From: Clostridia bacterium
Lineage (GTDB): Bacteria; Bacillota; Clostridia; Oscillospirales; CAG-272
Direction of reading: 5' to 3'
DNA: 64,000 bases
Assembly: GCA_017625755.1 (NCBI GenBank)
Contig: JAGAKG010000028.1
Location: 49,666 to 113,665, forward strand
Part shown: positions 8,081 to 17,341 of the stretch, piece by piece
How positions within the stretch are numbered: the first letter of the stretch is position 1
How the letters are laid out: every line of letters starts with the position of its first letter
Notes under the pieces: generated by a model
What the model was told of the DNA's origin: nothing
Seen by the model: the letters and a program-made list of their open reading frames with translations, nothing else
Database searches by the model: none
Program-made: the position numbers and the translations under genes

Positions 8081-9497
8081 TTCCCTTTCAAGAAAAAAAG
8101 AAGAATTTGTTCCAAATGTTGAGGGCAAGGTAAATATGTATACCTGCGGTCCTACGGTCTATCATTACGCCCATATAGGAAATCTCCGCAGCTATATTAT
8201 GGAGGATATACTTGAAAAATATCTCCGTTATCTCGGATACGATGTAAAGAGAGTAATGAACATAACCGATGTCGGACACCTTACGAGTGACGCCGACGAG
8301 GGAGAGGACAAGATGCTCAAGGGCGCAAAGCGCGAGAAGAAGACGGTTATGGAGATAGCTAAGTTCTATACCGACGCCTTCTTTGCCGATTGCAAGAAGC
8401 TGAACATCAAAACTCCCGATGTGGTAGCCCCCGCGACCGAATGTATCGACAGCTTTATCGAGGTCATAACCTCGCTCATCGAAAAGGGATACGCTTATGA
8501 GGCGGGCGGAAATATATATTTCGACACATCAAAGCTCAAGCAGTACTATGTGTTCAACGACTTCAAGGAGGACGACCTTGCGGTAGGCGTCCGCGAGGGC
8601 GTTGAGGAGGACACGAACAAGAGAAACAAAGCAGATTTTGTTCTCTGGTTTACAAAGTCCAAATTCGATGACCAAGAGCTTAAATGGGATAGCCCTTGGG
8701 GCGTCGGTTACCCTGGTTGGCATATCGAATGCTCCTGCATAAGTATGAAAAACCTCGGAGAGTATCTTGATATCCACTGCGGCGGAATAGATAACGCTTT
8801 CCCCCACCACACCAATGAAATCGCGCAGAGTGAGGCGTATGTGGGGCACAAGTGGTGCAATTATTGGTTCCATGTCCACCACCTCAACACAAATTCGGGC
8901 AAGATGAGTAAATCGAGCGGAGAGTTTCTGACGGTTTCCCTGCTCGAGCAGAAGGGATATAATCCCCTCGTTTACCGTATGTTCTGCCTGCAGTCACACT
9001 ACCGTAAATCGCTGGTATTCTCTTACGAGAACCTTGACAATACGGTAACGGCTTACAATAAGCTCACAGCAAGAATTGCCGCGCTTATAGCGCAGAACGA
9101 CACCGCTCCCGTTGACGAGGCGGCGGCAGACGCGCTCAGAGCAGGATTTAAAGAGGCACTTGACAATGACCTCAATACCTCGCTCGCCATAACCGCGCTC
9201 TACGACCTTCTCAAGGCGGACACAAATCCCGCGACCAAGCTCGCGCTTATCGAGGAATACGATACAGTTCTCGGTCTTGACCTTATCGAGGCGGCTAAAA
9301 AGCAGGTAAAGCCCCAGGAAGCGGCTCCCGTGAGCGACGACCCCTTCATAGCCGAAATCGAGGAAATGATACAGAAGCGTAAGGAAGCAAAGGCGGCAAA
9401 GGACTACGCAACGGCAGATGCTATCCGTAAAGCTCTCGCAGACAAGGGCGTAACCCTTATCGACACTCCCCAGGGAACAAAATATCAAATAAATTAA
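8067..9497 (+). CDS. cysS: cysteinyl-tRNA synthetase
   Basis: Class I synthetase that charges tRNA-Cys in the cytoplasm; 476 residues, the usual length. Motifs: zinc Cys and HIGH variant in TCGPTVYHYAHIGN, zinc-site segment HIECSCISM and DIHCGGIDNAFPHH, and KMSKS loop in GKMSKSSGEF. The C-terminal helical anticodon region ends in the conserved AKDYATADAIRKAL segment. The start codon overlaps the end of cysE. This arrangement of T-box, cysE and cysS is common in Bacillota. Uncertainty is minimal. Confidence 0.98.
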   Translation: MLIYNSLSRKKEEFVPNVEGKVNMYTCGPTVYHYAHIGNLRSYIMEDILEKYLRYLGYDVKRVMNITDVGHLTSDADEGEDKMLKGAKREKKTVMEIAKFYTDAFFADCKKLNIKTPDVVAPATECIDSFIEVITSLIEKGYAYEAGGNIYFDTSKLKQYYVFNDFKEDDLAVGVREGVEEDTNKRNKADFVLWFTKSKFDDQELKWDSPWGVGYPGWHIECSCISMKNLGEYLDIHCGGIDNAFPHHTNEIAQSEAYVGHKWCNYWFHVHHLNTNSGKMSKSSGEFLTVSLLEQKGYNPLVYRMFCLQSHYRKSLVFSYENLDNTVTAYNKLTARIAALIAQNDTAPVDEAAADALRAGFKEALDNDLNTSLAITALYDLLKADTNPATKLALIEEYDTVLGLDLIEAAKKQVKPQEAAPVSDDPFIAEIEEMIQKRKEAKAAKDYATADAIRKALADKGVTLIDTPQGTKYQIN

Positions 9498-9518
9498 CCT
9501 TATATTTTGCGATTATAT

Positions 9519-9547
9519 TGACTTTATCCGTCAAATATACTATAATA
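9519..9547 (+). promoter_or_regulatory. sigma-A promoter of the transketolase operon
   Basis: TTGACT (9519-9524), 17-bp spacer, TATAAT (9542-9547), 46 bases ahead of the first transketolase gene. Confidence 0.85.
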
Positions 9548-9592
9548 TAACCGAACTTAACAAATAAAAATCAATATGGAAAGGTAACAAAA

Positions 9593-10420
9593 ATGGAACA
9601 GGCAAAACTCAATAGCTTGAAAAAAACAGCTGCCCAGATCCGCCTCGACATTCTCGAGGAGGTTCACAGCGCAAGCTCAGGACATCCGGGCGGTTCTCTC
9701 TCCGTTGCAGATATTATTACATATCTGTATTTTGAGGAAATGAACATCGACCCCAAAAATCCTAAGATGGAAAACAGAGACAGACTCGTTCTCTCGAAGG
9801 GACACACCGCTCCCGCTCTCTATGCGGCTCTCGCTGAGAAAGGATTTTTCGACAAGGCAGAGCTTTCAAAGCTCCGTCAGGTAGATTCCTTCCTTCAGGG
9901 ACACCCCGATATGAAGGGGACTCCCGGAGTTGATATGAGCACAGGCTCTCTCGGTCTTGGATTCTCCTCTGCTTGCGGAATGGCACTCGCCGCAAAGATC
10001 GACGGTAAGGATTACAGAACCTATACCATTGTCGGCGACGGTGAGAGCGAGGAAGGTCAGATCTGGGAGGCAGCTATGTTTGCCGCTCACTATAAGCTTG
10101 ATAACCTCTGCGTCGTTATCGACTTCAATAACCTTCAGATAGACGGCCCTGTTACCGAGGTTATGAATCCCACCCCTCACGACAAAAAGTTTGAAGCTTT
10201 CGGATTCCATGTTATAACGATAGACGGTCACGACTTCGAGCAGATAGAAAAGGCTTTCGCCGAGGCAAAGACAGTCAAGGGTAAGCCCACAGCTATCATA
10301 GCTCACACAGTTAAGGGCAAGGGCGTATCCTTTATGGAAAATCAGGTCGGCTGGCACGGCTCCGCCCCCAACGACGAACAGTACGCAACCGCAGTTGCCG
10401 AGATAAAGGCATCGCTTTAA
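9593..10420 (+). CDS. transketolase, N-terminal (TPP-binding) subunit
   Basis: First half of transketolase of the non-oxidative pentose phosphate pathway; 275 residues. It carries HPGGSLSVADI, the SKGHTAPALYA segment, and the thiamine diphosphate motif GDGESEEGQIWEA...FNNLQIDG that binds the Mg2+ and diphosphate. In many Clostridia the enzyme is encoded as two adjacent genes for the N- and C-terminal halves, as here, with 11 bases between them. The two products should form a heterotetramer equal to the usual dimer. A conventional AAAGG site precedes the ATG. Confidence 0.96.
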   Translation: MEQAKLNSLKKTAAQIRLDILEEVHSASSGHPGGSLSVADIITYLYFEEMNIDPKNPKMENRDRLVLSKGHTAPALYAALAEKGFFDKAELSKLRQVDSFLQGHPDMKGTPGVDMSTGSLGLGFSSACGMALAAKIDGKDYRTYTIVGDGESEEGQIWEAAMFAAHYKLDNLCVVIDFNNLQIDGPVTEVMNPTPHDKKFEAFGFHVITIDGHDFEQIEKAFAEAKTVKGKPTAIIAHTVKGKGVSFMENQVGWHGSAPNDEQYATAVAEIKASL

Positions 10421-10431
10421 GGAGGAATATC

Positions 10432-11370
10432 ATGGCAGAAAAAATAGCAACAAGAGAAGCCTACGGCGCAGCTTTGGCTGAGCTTGGCGATAAATATGAT
10501 TTCGTCGTTCTGGACGCTGACCTCGCGGCGGCAACCAAGACGGGCGTATTCAAGAAGAAATTCCCCGAAAGATTTTTCGACTGCGGAATTGCAGAGGGCA
10601 ATATGATAAGCGTTGCGGCGGGTATCGCAACCACAGGTAAGCCCGTTTTCGCTTCCTCTTTCGCAATGTTTGCGGCAGGCAGAGCCTTTGAGCAGATACG
10701 CAACTCTGTCGGTTACCCCCACCTTAATGTAAAAATAGGCGCAACTCACGCGGGCATCACCGTTGGTGAGGACGGCGCTACCCACCAGTGTCTCGAGGAC
10801 ATCGCTCTTATGAGAACTATCCCCGGTATGACGATAATCAACCCCGCGGACGCAGTCGAGGCAAAGGCTGCTGTTGAGGCTGCTCTTAATATGAACGGCC
10901 CCGTTTATCTCCGCTTCGGCCGTATGGCAGTTCCGGTAATAAACGACACCACCGACTATAAGTTTGAGATAGGCAAGGGCGTCAATATGAAGGACGGCAA
11001 GGATGTCACATTCGTTGCAACGGGTATTATGGTCGATATGGCTATGCAGGCAGCTGACGAGCTTGCTAAGGAAGGTATCTCGGCAAGAGTTATCAATATC
11101 CACACGATAAAGCCTCTCGACAAGGATATCGTCGTTGACGCTGCTAAGGCAACGGGAGCTATCGTTACCGCTGAGGAGCATAACATCATCGGCGGACTTG
11201 GCTCGGCAGTTTCCGAGGCGCTTTGCGAGGCTTGCCCCGTTCCCGTTCTCCGCGTTGGCGTTGAGGACGCATACGGTCACTCGGGCAAGGTTCCGCCCCT
11301 GCTCCAGATGTACGGTCTCACCGTAGAAAATCTGGTCGCTAAGGCAAAGGCGGCTATCGCTCTTAAGTAA
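10432..11370 (+). CDS. transketolase, C-terminal subunit
   Basis: Second half of split transketolase (Pyr and C-terminal domains), 312 residues. Visible are the catalytic-Glu region DCGIAEGNMISVAAGIA, the QIRNSVGYP segment, the GATHQCLEDIALMR stretch and the C-terminal domain ending VEDAYGHSGK. A GGAGGAA site lies ahead of the ATG. It is the last gene of the operon; transcription probably ends in the hairpin inside the repeat element that begins 14 bases downstream. Confidence 0.96.
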   Translation: MAEKIATREAYGAALAELGDKYDFVVLDADLAAATKTGVFKKKFPERFFDCGIAEGNMISVAAGIATTGKPVFASSFAMFAAGRAFEQIRNSVGYPHLNVKIGATHAGITVGEDGATHQCLEDIALMRTIPGMTIINPADAVEAKAAVEAALNMNGPVYLRFGRMAVPVINDTTDYKFEIGKGVNMKDGKDVTFVATGIMVDMAMQAADELAKEGISARVINIHTIKPLDKDIVVDAAKATGAIVTAEEHNIIGGLGSAVSEALCEACPVPVLRVGVEDAYGHSGKVPPLLQMYGLTVENLVAKAKAAIALK

Positions 11371-11383
11371 TAAAATACACAAA

Positions 11384-11605
11384 GGAGCTGTCGCATTTAG
11401 CGCATAACAAAAACACACGAATAAATAATAAGTAAAGATACCGCTCTCACCGTTAGAAATTCGATGGTGGGAGCGGTTTTTAGGTAGAAATTCTTAGGAA
11501 TTTCGATTTTTATGTGTATTTTTTAGCCGCGTTTTGGGTCTCTGGCGTACCTTTGTACGCCGACGAGAGCCAAACCACGACTTCTGCATCTAAATGCGAC
11601 AGCCC
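11384..11605. repeat. MITE-like palindromic repeat, copy 1 (about 220 bp)
   Basis: Non-coding element with terminal inverted repeats (left GAGCTGTCGCATTTAG, right CTAAATGCGACAGCCC). The left and middle parts are nearly identical to the element at 54872-55035. A central hairpin (CCGCTCTCACC 11441-11451 / GGTGGGAGCGG 11466-11476) followed by five T is a ready-made terminator for the transketolase operon. The right third differs from copy 2: it holds an extra nested palindrome centred on GGCGTACCTTTGTACGCC with outer arms TTTGGGTCTC / GAGAGCCAAA. No clear target duplication is seen. Confidence 0.85.
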
Positions 11606-12006
11606 TTTTCAATAGTTTTCAACAATTAAAAGTCCAAAAATGTGTAAAAACCATTTTTTGTAAATCAAAACGAATATTTTTCAAAAAATCTATAATTATC
11701 CATTTCCCTGAATTTTTACTCATAACTGTACTTTTTCCCCACTTGGGGGTAAAAATCAAGAAAAAACTACAAAAAATGCTATTTTTTCTATGGTATTCGA
11801 CAGTCTTTATGCAAATAGACGATTTTTCAAAAAGGGGCTTGACAAGCTTTCAGAGACTGTGGAAAAATATGTTGAAACTGTGGAAAACTCAAAAAACATT
11901 GTGTTTACAAGGGGTAGAGAGAAGAATGGGCTGTTGAAAACTTTTCCTTTATATCTTGTCAAGTACTTTTTCAGAAATAATTCATTTTCAACGATATGCA
12001 CAAAGC
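11606..12006. other. AT-rich non-coding tract with DnaA-box-like 9-mers
   Basis: No supported gene. Short open frames here lack ribosome-binding sites and recognisable protein patterns. Three exact matches to TGTGNAWAA (reverse complement of TTWTNCACA, the relaxed DnaA-box consensus) occur at 11641-11649, 11858-11866 and 11879-11887, the last two 21 bp apart. Several A- and T-tracts surround them. Confidence 0.4.
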
Positions 12007-12046
12007 AAAAAAACCGTCGGAAAATTTTCTCTCCGACGGTTTTGTT
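12007..12046. terminator. bidirectional terminator
   Basis: Stem CCGTCGG(A) 12014-12021 / (T)CCGACGG 12032-12039 flanked by an A-run on the left and a T-run on the right, so it can stop transcripts from either side. It serves the deacetylase gene read leftward. Confidence 0.85.
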
Positions 12047-12048
12047 TT

Positions 12049-13392
12049 TTATTCAGCAAAACGCGAATATCCCTCTCTGAAGCGCATAGTCCAGCTCTGA
12101 TAGCGCAATCTGTCCGAAAGATATTTATCCTCAAAGCTATCGCTGTGTCGCCAGGTTCCCTTGAAACGAAGCTTCTTAAGCGCGGGAAACGCGTCAAGCG
12201 ACGGAAGTGCCGCGCTCGGCTCTATTCTTACGCTCTCCGCACCGTCAAGCACCGCAAGCGCCGCGCGAAGCCAATCGGCAGGCCCTATTTCGCGCTCACC
12301 AACCTTTATGCGCTCGGGCAAAAATCCATCGGTAGAGATATCCGCCGCTGAGGCTCTTATCTCAGCCGCCGTAAGCGTTATTGCCGTATCTGCCGCATAG
12401 GGCGCAGAAAGAAATCCGTAAGTCTTAGTGCAGATATACTTATCCGCTCCGAGCAGAAGCGCACGGCAGGCAAGGAATATGTCTGAGAGAGAAAGCGAGC
12501 GCGGCAGAGTCACAGGATAAAGGCTCTCGGTTATCTGTCTGCGTATCTCGGGAATGTCGCCGAGTGTCACCGCTCTCTCTGCGGAATTTTCCACCTCCAG
12601 CTTTTGCGCAAGCTCGGAATAGGTAGTAATATGAAATCTCTCGTCTGACTTGACCTTTTTGGCAAAGGCTTTCATATTTCTGTAAAAATTATCTATCTCG
12701 GACTGCGGTCTGCGCTCAGAGAGAATAAAATCACCGAACGGGCGAAGATTTTCCTTGTCATAATTGAGTATATCCCAGCACTCCTCGGTAAGACTTGCGT
12801 GAGGATGCGTATAAACGATAGCATGGTGTTTTTTCGCCAGCTCGTCAAGCACACCGTCAAGGTCGGGATTATCCTCGAAGAAACAATCCTCCATAAGATA
12901 GGTATAATTCATATGGTATATTCCGCAGCAGTAAACTCCTCTGCCGTCATCGGTATCGCAAAATGTATCTGCGTATATCGGTATCCCCATTTCGGCAAAT
13001 GCGTACATCGCGGCATAGGATTTCTGATTTCCAGGGGGAACCGCGACGAAAACACGCTTGCAGCCCGTTGCGTCCTCAATAAGCGCGAGCGCCTCCGTCT
13101 CCTGCCGCTTTACCTCGGCAATAGCCGCGAAGGCATCGTCGATATCAGTATATTCGTTAAGCATAGGGTGCATCGAATGTCCGTATGTATGAAGTCCTAT
13201 CTCGTGGTGCGAGAGCGCCTCAATAACATCCTCTCTGCCCCAAGCCTTGAGCTGCTTGGCGAGCAGTCCCACAGTACAGAAGCAACCCTTAATACCCTCG
13301 GCTCTGAGTATCTCTGCCTCGGTAACTATCGAGTCGGCATTATCGCGCGAGGTGAAATCCTCGGTATCAAAGCTGAAAATAAGCTCTGTCAT
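12049..13392 (-). CDS. polysaccharide deacetylase-like protein with C-terminal extension
   Basis: 447-residue protein with a NodB-type fold: SFDTEDF at the N terminus (first catalytic/metal Asp region), the metal-His segment HHEIGLHTYGHSMHP, VAVPPGNQKSYA and a late VYTHPHASL motif. These match carbohydrate esterase family 4-like deacetylases. It has no signal peptide, so it may act on cytoplasmic or lipid-linked sugars. Beyond about residue 290 is an extra domain of unknown type rich in Ala and Leu. It reads toward the AT-rich tract and ends in a strong terminator; a second deacetylase gene lies just upstream but behind its own terminator, so the two are separate units. Confidence 0.78.
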   Translation of the reverse strand: MTELIFSFDTEDFTSRDNADSIVTEAEILRAEGIKGCFCTVGLLAKQLKAWGREDVIEALSHHEIGLHTYGHSMHPMLNEYTDIDDAFAAIAEVKRQETEALALIEDATGCKRVFVAVPPGNQKSYAAMYAFAEMGIPIYADTFCDTDDGRGVYCCGIYHMNYTYLMEDCFFEDNPDLDGVLDELAKKHHAIVYTHPHASLTEECWDILNYDKENLRPFGDFILSERRPQSEIDNFYRNMKAFAKKVKSDERFHITTYSELAQKLEVENSAERAVTLGDIPEIRRQITESLYPVTLPRSLSLSDIFLACRALLLGADKYICTKTYGFLSAPYAADTAITLTAAEIRASAADISTDGFLPERIKVGEREIGPADWLRAALAVLDGAESVRIEPSAALPSLDAFPALKKLRFKGTWRHSDSFEDKYLSDRLRYQSWTMRFREGYSRFAE

Positions 13393-13519
13393 CTATATTA
13401 TCCTCCGATAAACATTTTTAACATAAATATTATATCACTTTTACCCGAAAAGTAAAGTAATTCTTGTTTTTTTCACAAGGTTAATACTTTTTTGAAGATT
13501 TTATATCAAAAAGCCAAAA

Positions 13520-13559
13520 AACAACTATCCGTCGGACATCTGTCCGACGGATAGTTGTT
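13520..13559. terminator. perfect 19-bp stem terminator
   Basis: AACAACTATCCGTCGGACA and its exact reverse complement separated by two bases. The A-run to the left gives a U-tract for the leftward deacetylase transcript that ends one base away. It shares the core CCGTCGGA with the terminator at 12007-12046. Confidence 0.85.
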
Positions 13560-13560
13560 C

Positions 13561-14391
13561 TCAATCGCAAAGCCTCAAGGTCTCCCCCGGAGCTATACTG
13601 TAAACAGTTTTCTCAATAGCAAACCAGAGTGTATACGCCGTCGGGTTTTTAACCGTATTATAATCGACGCTGAAAATGAGCTGCTTGTACGCCTGCTCGT
13701 ATTCGTATATCTCTATATTCGTGGCGTACCAGATATCCTCTCTGCCGCCTATATACTCGGCAAATTCCTCTATCACATTCCAGTTGTTATCGTTGTCAAA
13801 CTCATAGCTGTGTCCCCACAGATAGAACATCTGCGGTGCTCTGTCTGCGCGCAGCTCAGCGAAGCGCTTGGCAAGCTCCATAAGTCTTGGGTTTTTATGA
13901 TGACAGGTTGTGGGAAGCCTTAGCCAGTCTGTCGGCATATCGAATTTCTCTGTCGATATAATCGTTCTCGCATACACGATACCGCAAAGACGAAGTGTAT
14001 CTACGACCTCGTTACTGTATGTTCCGTAAGGATACGCCATACCCCGCACGATAGTTCCGAACTGCTCCTCGAGCGTCTCTCTGTCCTTGATTATCTCATA
14101 AGCCACAGAGCCCGTGGGAAGCTGCTCAAGATATGGGTGGTCGTATGCATGCACAGCAACCTCGTGTCCGCTATTCGTGTATGCCGCGGTTATCTGCGAG
14201 CGCGGCATTCTGTTAGTATTCACAGTTCCCTCGGGGGTATAGATGCCGCTGTTGAGGTTGAAGGTACACTTGATTCCGTTCTTATCAAGTATCTCCATAA
14301 GCCTTATATCCTGCCTGACGCCGTCGTCATAGCTGAGAGTCAGCGTTTTGGAAACGCCGCCCGGAAATCTCATATAAAGCGATCTTGCCAT
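13561..14391 (-). CDS. polysaccharide deacetylase family protein
   Basis: 276-residue NodB-homology protein. Motifs: LSYDDGVRQD (catalytic base and metal Asp), NSGHEVAVHAYDHPYL (two metal His), GMAYPYGTYSN, and a late FYLWGHSYEF motif with the other catalytic His. No signal peptide is present, suggesting a cytoplasmic enzyme acting on amidated sugars or related amides. It is preceded by ftsK 11 bases upstream on the same strand and may be co-transcribed with it. It is distinct from the neighbouring 447-residue deacetylase and shares little direct sequence with it. Confidence 0.88.
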   Translation of the reverse strand: MARSLYMRFPGGVSKTLTLSYDDGVRQDIRLMEILDKNGIKCTFNLNSGIYTPEGTVNTNRMPRSQITAAYTNSGHEVAVHAYDHPYLEQLPTGSVAYEIIKDRETLEEQFGTIVRGMAYPYGTYSNEVVDTLRLCGIVYARTIISTEKFDMPTDWLRLPTTCHHKNPRLMELAKRFAELRADRAPQMFYLWGHSYEFDNDNNWNVIEEFAEYIGGREDIWYATNIEIYEYEQAYKQLIFSVDYNTVKNPTAYTLWFAIEKTVYSIAPGETLRLCD

Positions 14392-14402
14392 AGTTATGCT
14401 CC

Positions 14403-17141
14403 TTATCCTTCCTCGCCAAGGCTGTTGCTCTTGACTCTGTTGAGGTACTCGTCCATCGTGATAAGCACGCGTCTGGGCTTATTGCCCTCCTGCTTGCTGA
14501 CATATCCGTACTGCTCCATCGTGTCTATTATCTTGGCAGCTCTGCCGTATCCCACGCCGAGCCTTCTCTGCATGAGCGAGGTGGATATCTTACCCTCCTC
14601 TATCGCAAGCTTAACGGCATCGTTGAACTTGGAATCTCCGCCTTCGACCTCATCGCCGTCGCTATCGGGAACCGAAGCGCCTCCGCCCTTCTTCATTCCG
14701 CACTTTGCGGCTTCTTCCTCAATTCGGTTTATAAAGTCGCTGTTGTACTTAGCCTTGTTGTTATTCTCCTTGATAAAGGTGACTATTCTCTCGACCTCTG
14801 CCTCGCTGACAAAAGCGCCCTGAACACGCATAGGCTTTGACGCTCCGACAGGCGCGAACAGCATATCTCCCCTACCTATAAGCTTCTCTGCGCCCGCCAT
14901 ATCGAGTATCGTTCTCGAGTCTATCTGCGACGCAACGGTACAAGCGATTCGCGAGGGGATATTAGCCTTGATAAGACCCGTGATAACATCAACAGACGGT
15001 CTCTGAGTACCAATAATTATGTGTATTCCCGCGGCTCTTGCCTTCTGCGCGAGTCGGCATATAGATGCCTCGACCTCGTCGGGCGCCGTCATCATAAGGT
15101 CGGCAAGCTCGTCTATGATTATGACCATCTGGGGCATAAATTCCTTTGTGGGGTCGTTCTCGGTTACCGAGTTGTAGGTTGCGATATCACGCACTCCGAC
15201 CTCCTCGATAAGCTCAAAGCGGCGCTCCATCTCAGCAACCGCAGAGGCAAGCGCGCCCGCCGCCTTCTTCGGGTCGCTGACTATCGGCGCGTAGAGGTGA
15301 GGAATATCCTTATAAATATTAAACTCAACCTTTTTGGGGTCGACGAGTATCAGCTTGACCTCGTCGGGCTTCGCCTTGTAAAGAATACTTACGATAATAC
15401 TGTTGATACACACCGACTTACCCATACCCGTAGCTCCCGCGATAAGCAGGTGGGGCATCTTGGCAATGTCAAAATATATGGGGTTTCCGCCAACATCCAT
15501 TCCAAGGCTCGAGGTGAGCTTGCTCTTTGCGTCGGTGAATTTTGGCGACTCTATGAGGTCACGCAAATAAACGGTGGCTCTCTCTCTGTTCGGAACCTCT
15601 ATTCCCACCGCGGGCTTATTCGGTATCGGCGCCTCTATTCTCACTCCCGAGGTCGCGAGATTCAGCGCGATATCGTCAACGAGGTTCGCGATAGCGCGGA
15701 CTCTCGTACCCGCCTCGGGCTTCAGCTCGTATCTCGTTATCGTGGGGCCTCTGGAATAGGTTATCTCACGGATGCTGACCTTGAAGCTCTTGAGCGTTTC
15801 CATAAGTATACGGGCATTCTCCTGAAGCTCCTGAGTGAAATCCGTCTGTTGGGTATTCTTGTTTTTCTCAAGCATATCCATAGGCGGGAAAACATAGGGA
15901 GTCTCAATTTCAACAGGCTCCTCGTCAAGCTCGTCATCTGGCGCGACCGCCGCCATATCCGACAGAAGCTCCTCGTTCTCTATATGTCCCATATTTATAT
16001 TTTCATTTTCGGGCTTCTCCGCGGCGTTATCCTCGGAAATCACCTGTGCCTTGAGATTTTGGAGAACACCCGAAATACCCGTGTATTCTCCCTCGTCAAA
16101 GACGGGGTCTCCGCCGTAATCCTCTCCGACAGCCTCCTCCTGCTCCTGAGAAGCAGCCGAGGCATCGGTGTTCGCCGCGTATTCCTCAGACGGGCCTATA
16201 TATACCTCGCTCTCGGAGCTTTCCGTCTCCTCGCCGTCTTCCATTATCTGGTCGACGGTCATTCCGACCTTCGACGCTCCGCGAGTCTTTGCCGATTCCT
16301 CCGCGTCCTCCCGACGAGCCGCCTCTGCCTTGAGTCGGCTGTTGTGCTTCTGCTCCTCGCGGCGGCGCTCCTCCTCAAGAGCCTCCTCCTCCGCGATTGC
16401 CGCAAGTCTTTCCTCGCGACGGGCTTGACTGCTGTTTCTGATGTAAACGATTATTCTGTCGGGTGTGAGTCCGACCATAAATATCACTATGAAAGCAAGA
16501 AGTATTATAACTATTATCGAGGATATCACAACATCAAACGCCATTACCATAAGCGCGGCTATCGCTCCGCCTATGACACCTCCGCCTAACATATCCTCTG
16601 CGGCATCATCCCACATCTGCACGAAATCAAAATCCTCAATACCCGAGAAAACGCCGACGAGCGACGCCACGAAAACAACGAGAAGCGATGCCATAACCGT
16701 CTGGAGAATATATCTCTTTTTATTCGCCAACAGCTCGTCGTAATCCGAATCGCCCTTCTTTATCTCTTTTTTCTTGATATTATAAATGCACCACTTAACG
16801 CCGATATAGATAAGCGCAACGGGAACGAGAAACGCCGCAGGACCAAACAGACCGCAAAGAAAATTCTGCAATGCGTTACCCACGAAACCGATACCGTCCT
16901 CCATATCGAAAAGTCTCGCTATAAGACATATAGAAAGCACAAGCCCCAATATCATCAGAATATAGGGTATGGAGCTGACAAGTATAGGGTGTTCCTTCTT
17001 TACCTTCTCCTTTGCGGGCGCCTTCGCTTCATCGCGCTCTATGTCCAATTCCTTTTTCTTACGCGACGCCGCCTTAGCCTTAGCCGACTTCGACGAAGCA
17101 CTGTTCTTTTTTGAATTACCTGATTTTTTCTTATCTGCCAT
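14403..17141 (-). CDS. ftsK: DNA translocase FtsK/SpoIIIE
   Basis: Septum-located ATP-driven DNA pump that clears chromosome from the division or sporulation septum. The 912-residue protein has a Lys-rich N terminus, four membrane helices (about residues 50-230), a long acidic linker, and the motor domain with Walker A in LIAGATGMGKSVC, Walker B region MVIIIDELADLMM and the IGTQRPSVDVITG segment. The C-terminal gamma winged helix starts near SLMQRRLGVGYGRAAKI and binds KOPS/SRS-like polar sequences. Length and order match the family. Whether it acts in sporulation or only vegetative division cannot be told here. The symbol ftsK is used in the broad sense. Confidence 0.97.
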   Translation of the reverse strand: MADKKKSGNSKKNSASSKSAKAKAASRKKKELDIERDEAKAPAKEKVKKEHPILVSSIPYILMILGLVLSICLIARLFDMEDGIGFVGNALQNFLCGLFGPAAFLVPVALIYIGVKWCIYNIKKKEIKKGDSDYDELLANKKRYILQTVMASLLVVFVASLVGVFSGIEDFDFVQMWDDAAEDMLGGGVIGGAIAALMVMAFDVVISSIIVIILLAFIVIFMVGLTPDRIIVYIRNSSQARREERLAAIAEEEALEEERRREEQKHNSRLKAEAARREDAEESAKTRGASKVGMTVDQIMEDGEETESSESEVYIGPSEEYAANTDASAASQEQEEAVGEDYGGDPVFDEGEYTGISGVLQNLKAQVISEDNAAEKPENENINMGHIENEELLSDMAAVAPDDELDEEPVEIETPYVFPPMDMLEKNKNTQQTDFTQELQENARILMETLKSFKVSIREITYSRGPTITRYELKPEAGTRVRAIANLVDDIALNLATSGVRIEAPIPNKPAVGIEVPNRERATVYLRDLIESPKFTDAKSKLTSSLGMDVGGNPIYFDIAKMPHLLIAGATGMGKSVCINSIIVSILYKAKPDEVKLILVDPKKVEFNIYKDIPHLYAPIVSDPKKAAGALASAVAEMERRFELIEEVGVRDIATYNSVTENDPTKEFMPQMVIIIDELADLMMTAPDEVEASICRLAQKARAAGIHIIIGTQRPSVDVITGLIKANIPSRIACTVASQIDSRTILDMAGAEKLIGRGDMLFAPVGASKPMRVQGAFVSEAEVERIVTFIKENNNKAKYNSDFINRIEEEAAKCGMKKGGGASVPDSDGDEVEGGDSKFNDAVKLAIEEGKISTSLMQRRLGVGYGRAAKIIDTMEQYGYVSKQEGNKPRRVLITMDEYLNRVKSNSLGEEG

Positions 17142-17341
17142 TTTAAGGACTTTCTCCCTTATTTTATTTCTCCTTGCGAAAAACCGAGCGTTTATTTTCG
17201 CCCTTCGCGGTTAAACTATCAATTAAGAGGTATGTCGCCAAGTTGGCTACACCATACCATATTAATTATATCATAACAAAGTCCGACTTTCAAGGAATAC
17301 TTCAAATATTTTTCGGATTTTTTTATTTTCTGGAGCACAAA

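Noticed and set aside
11606..12006. Chromosomal replication origin
   Set aside because: DnaA-box-like 9-mers are present but none of dnaA, dnaN, rpmH or gidA lies near; kept only as a low-level observation.
11743..12080. Short rightward open frames in the AT-rich tract
   Set aside because: No ribosome-binding site, composition follows A/T runs, and one frame runs into the terminator.
15021..16589. 522-codon open frame antisense to ftsK
   Set aside because: Arises from codon bias of the real gene: no ribosome-binding site, Arg/Leu-rich low-information translation, while the opposite strand has an unmistakable FtsK.
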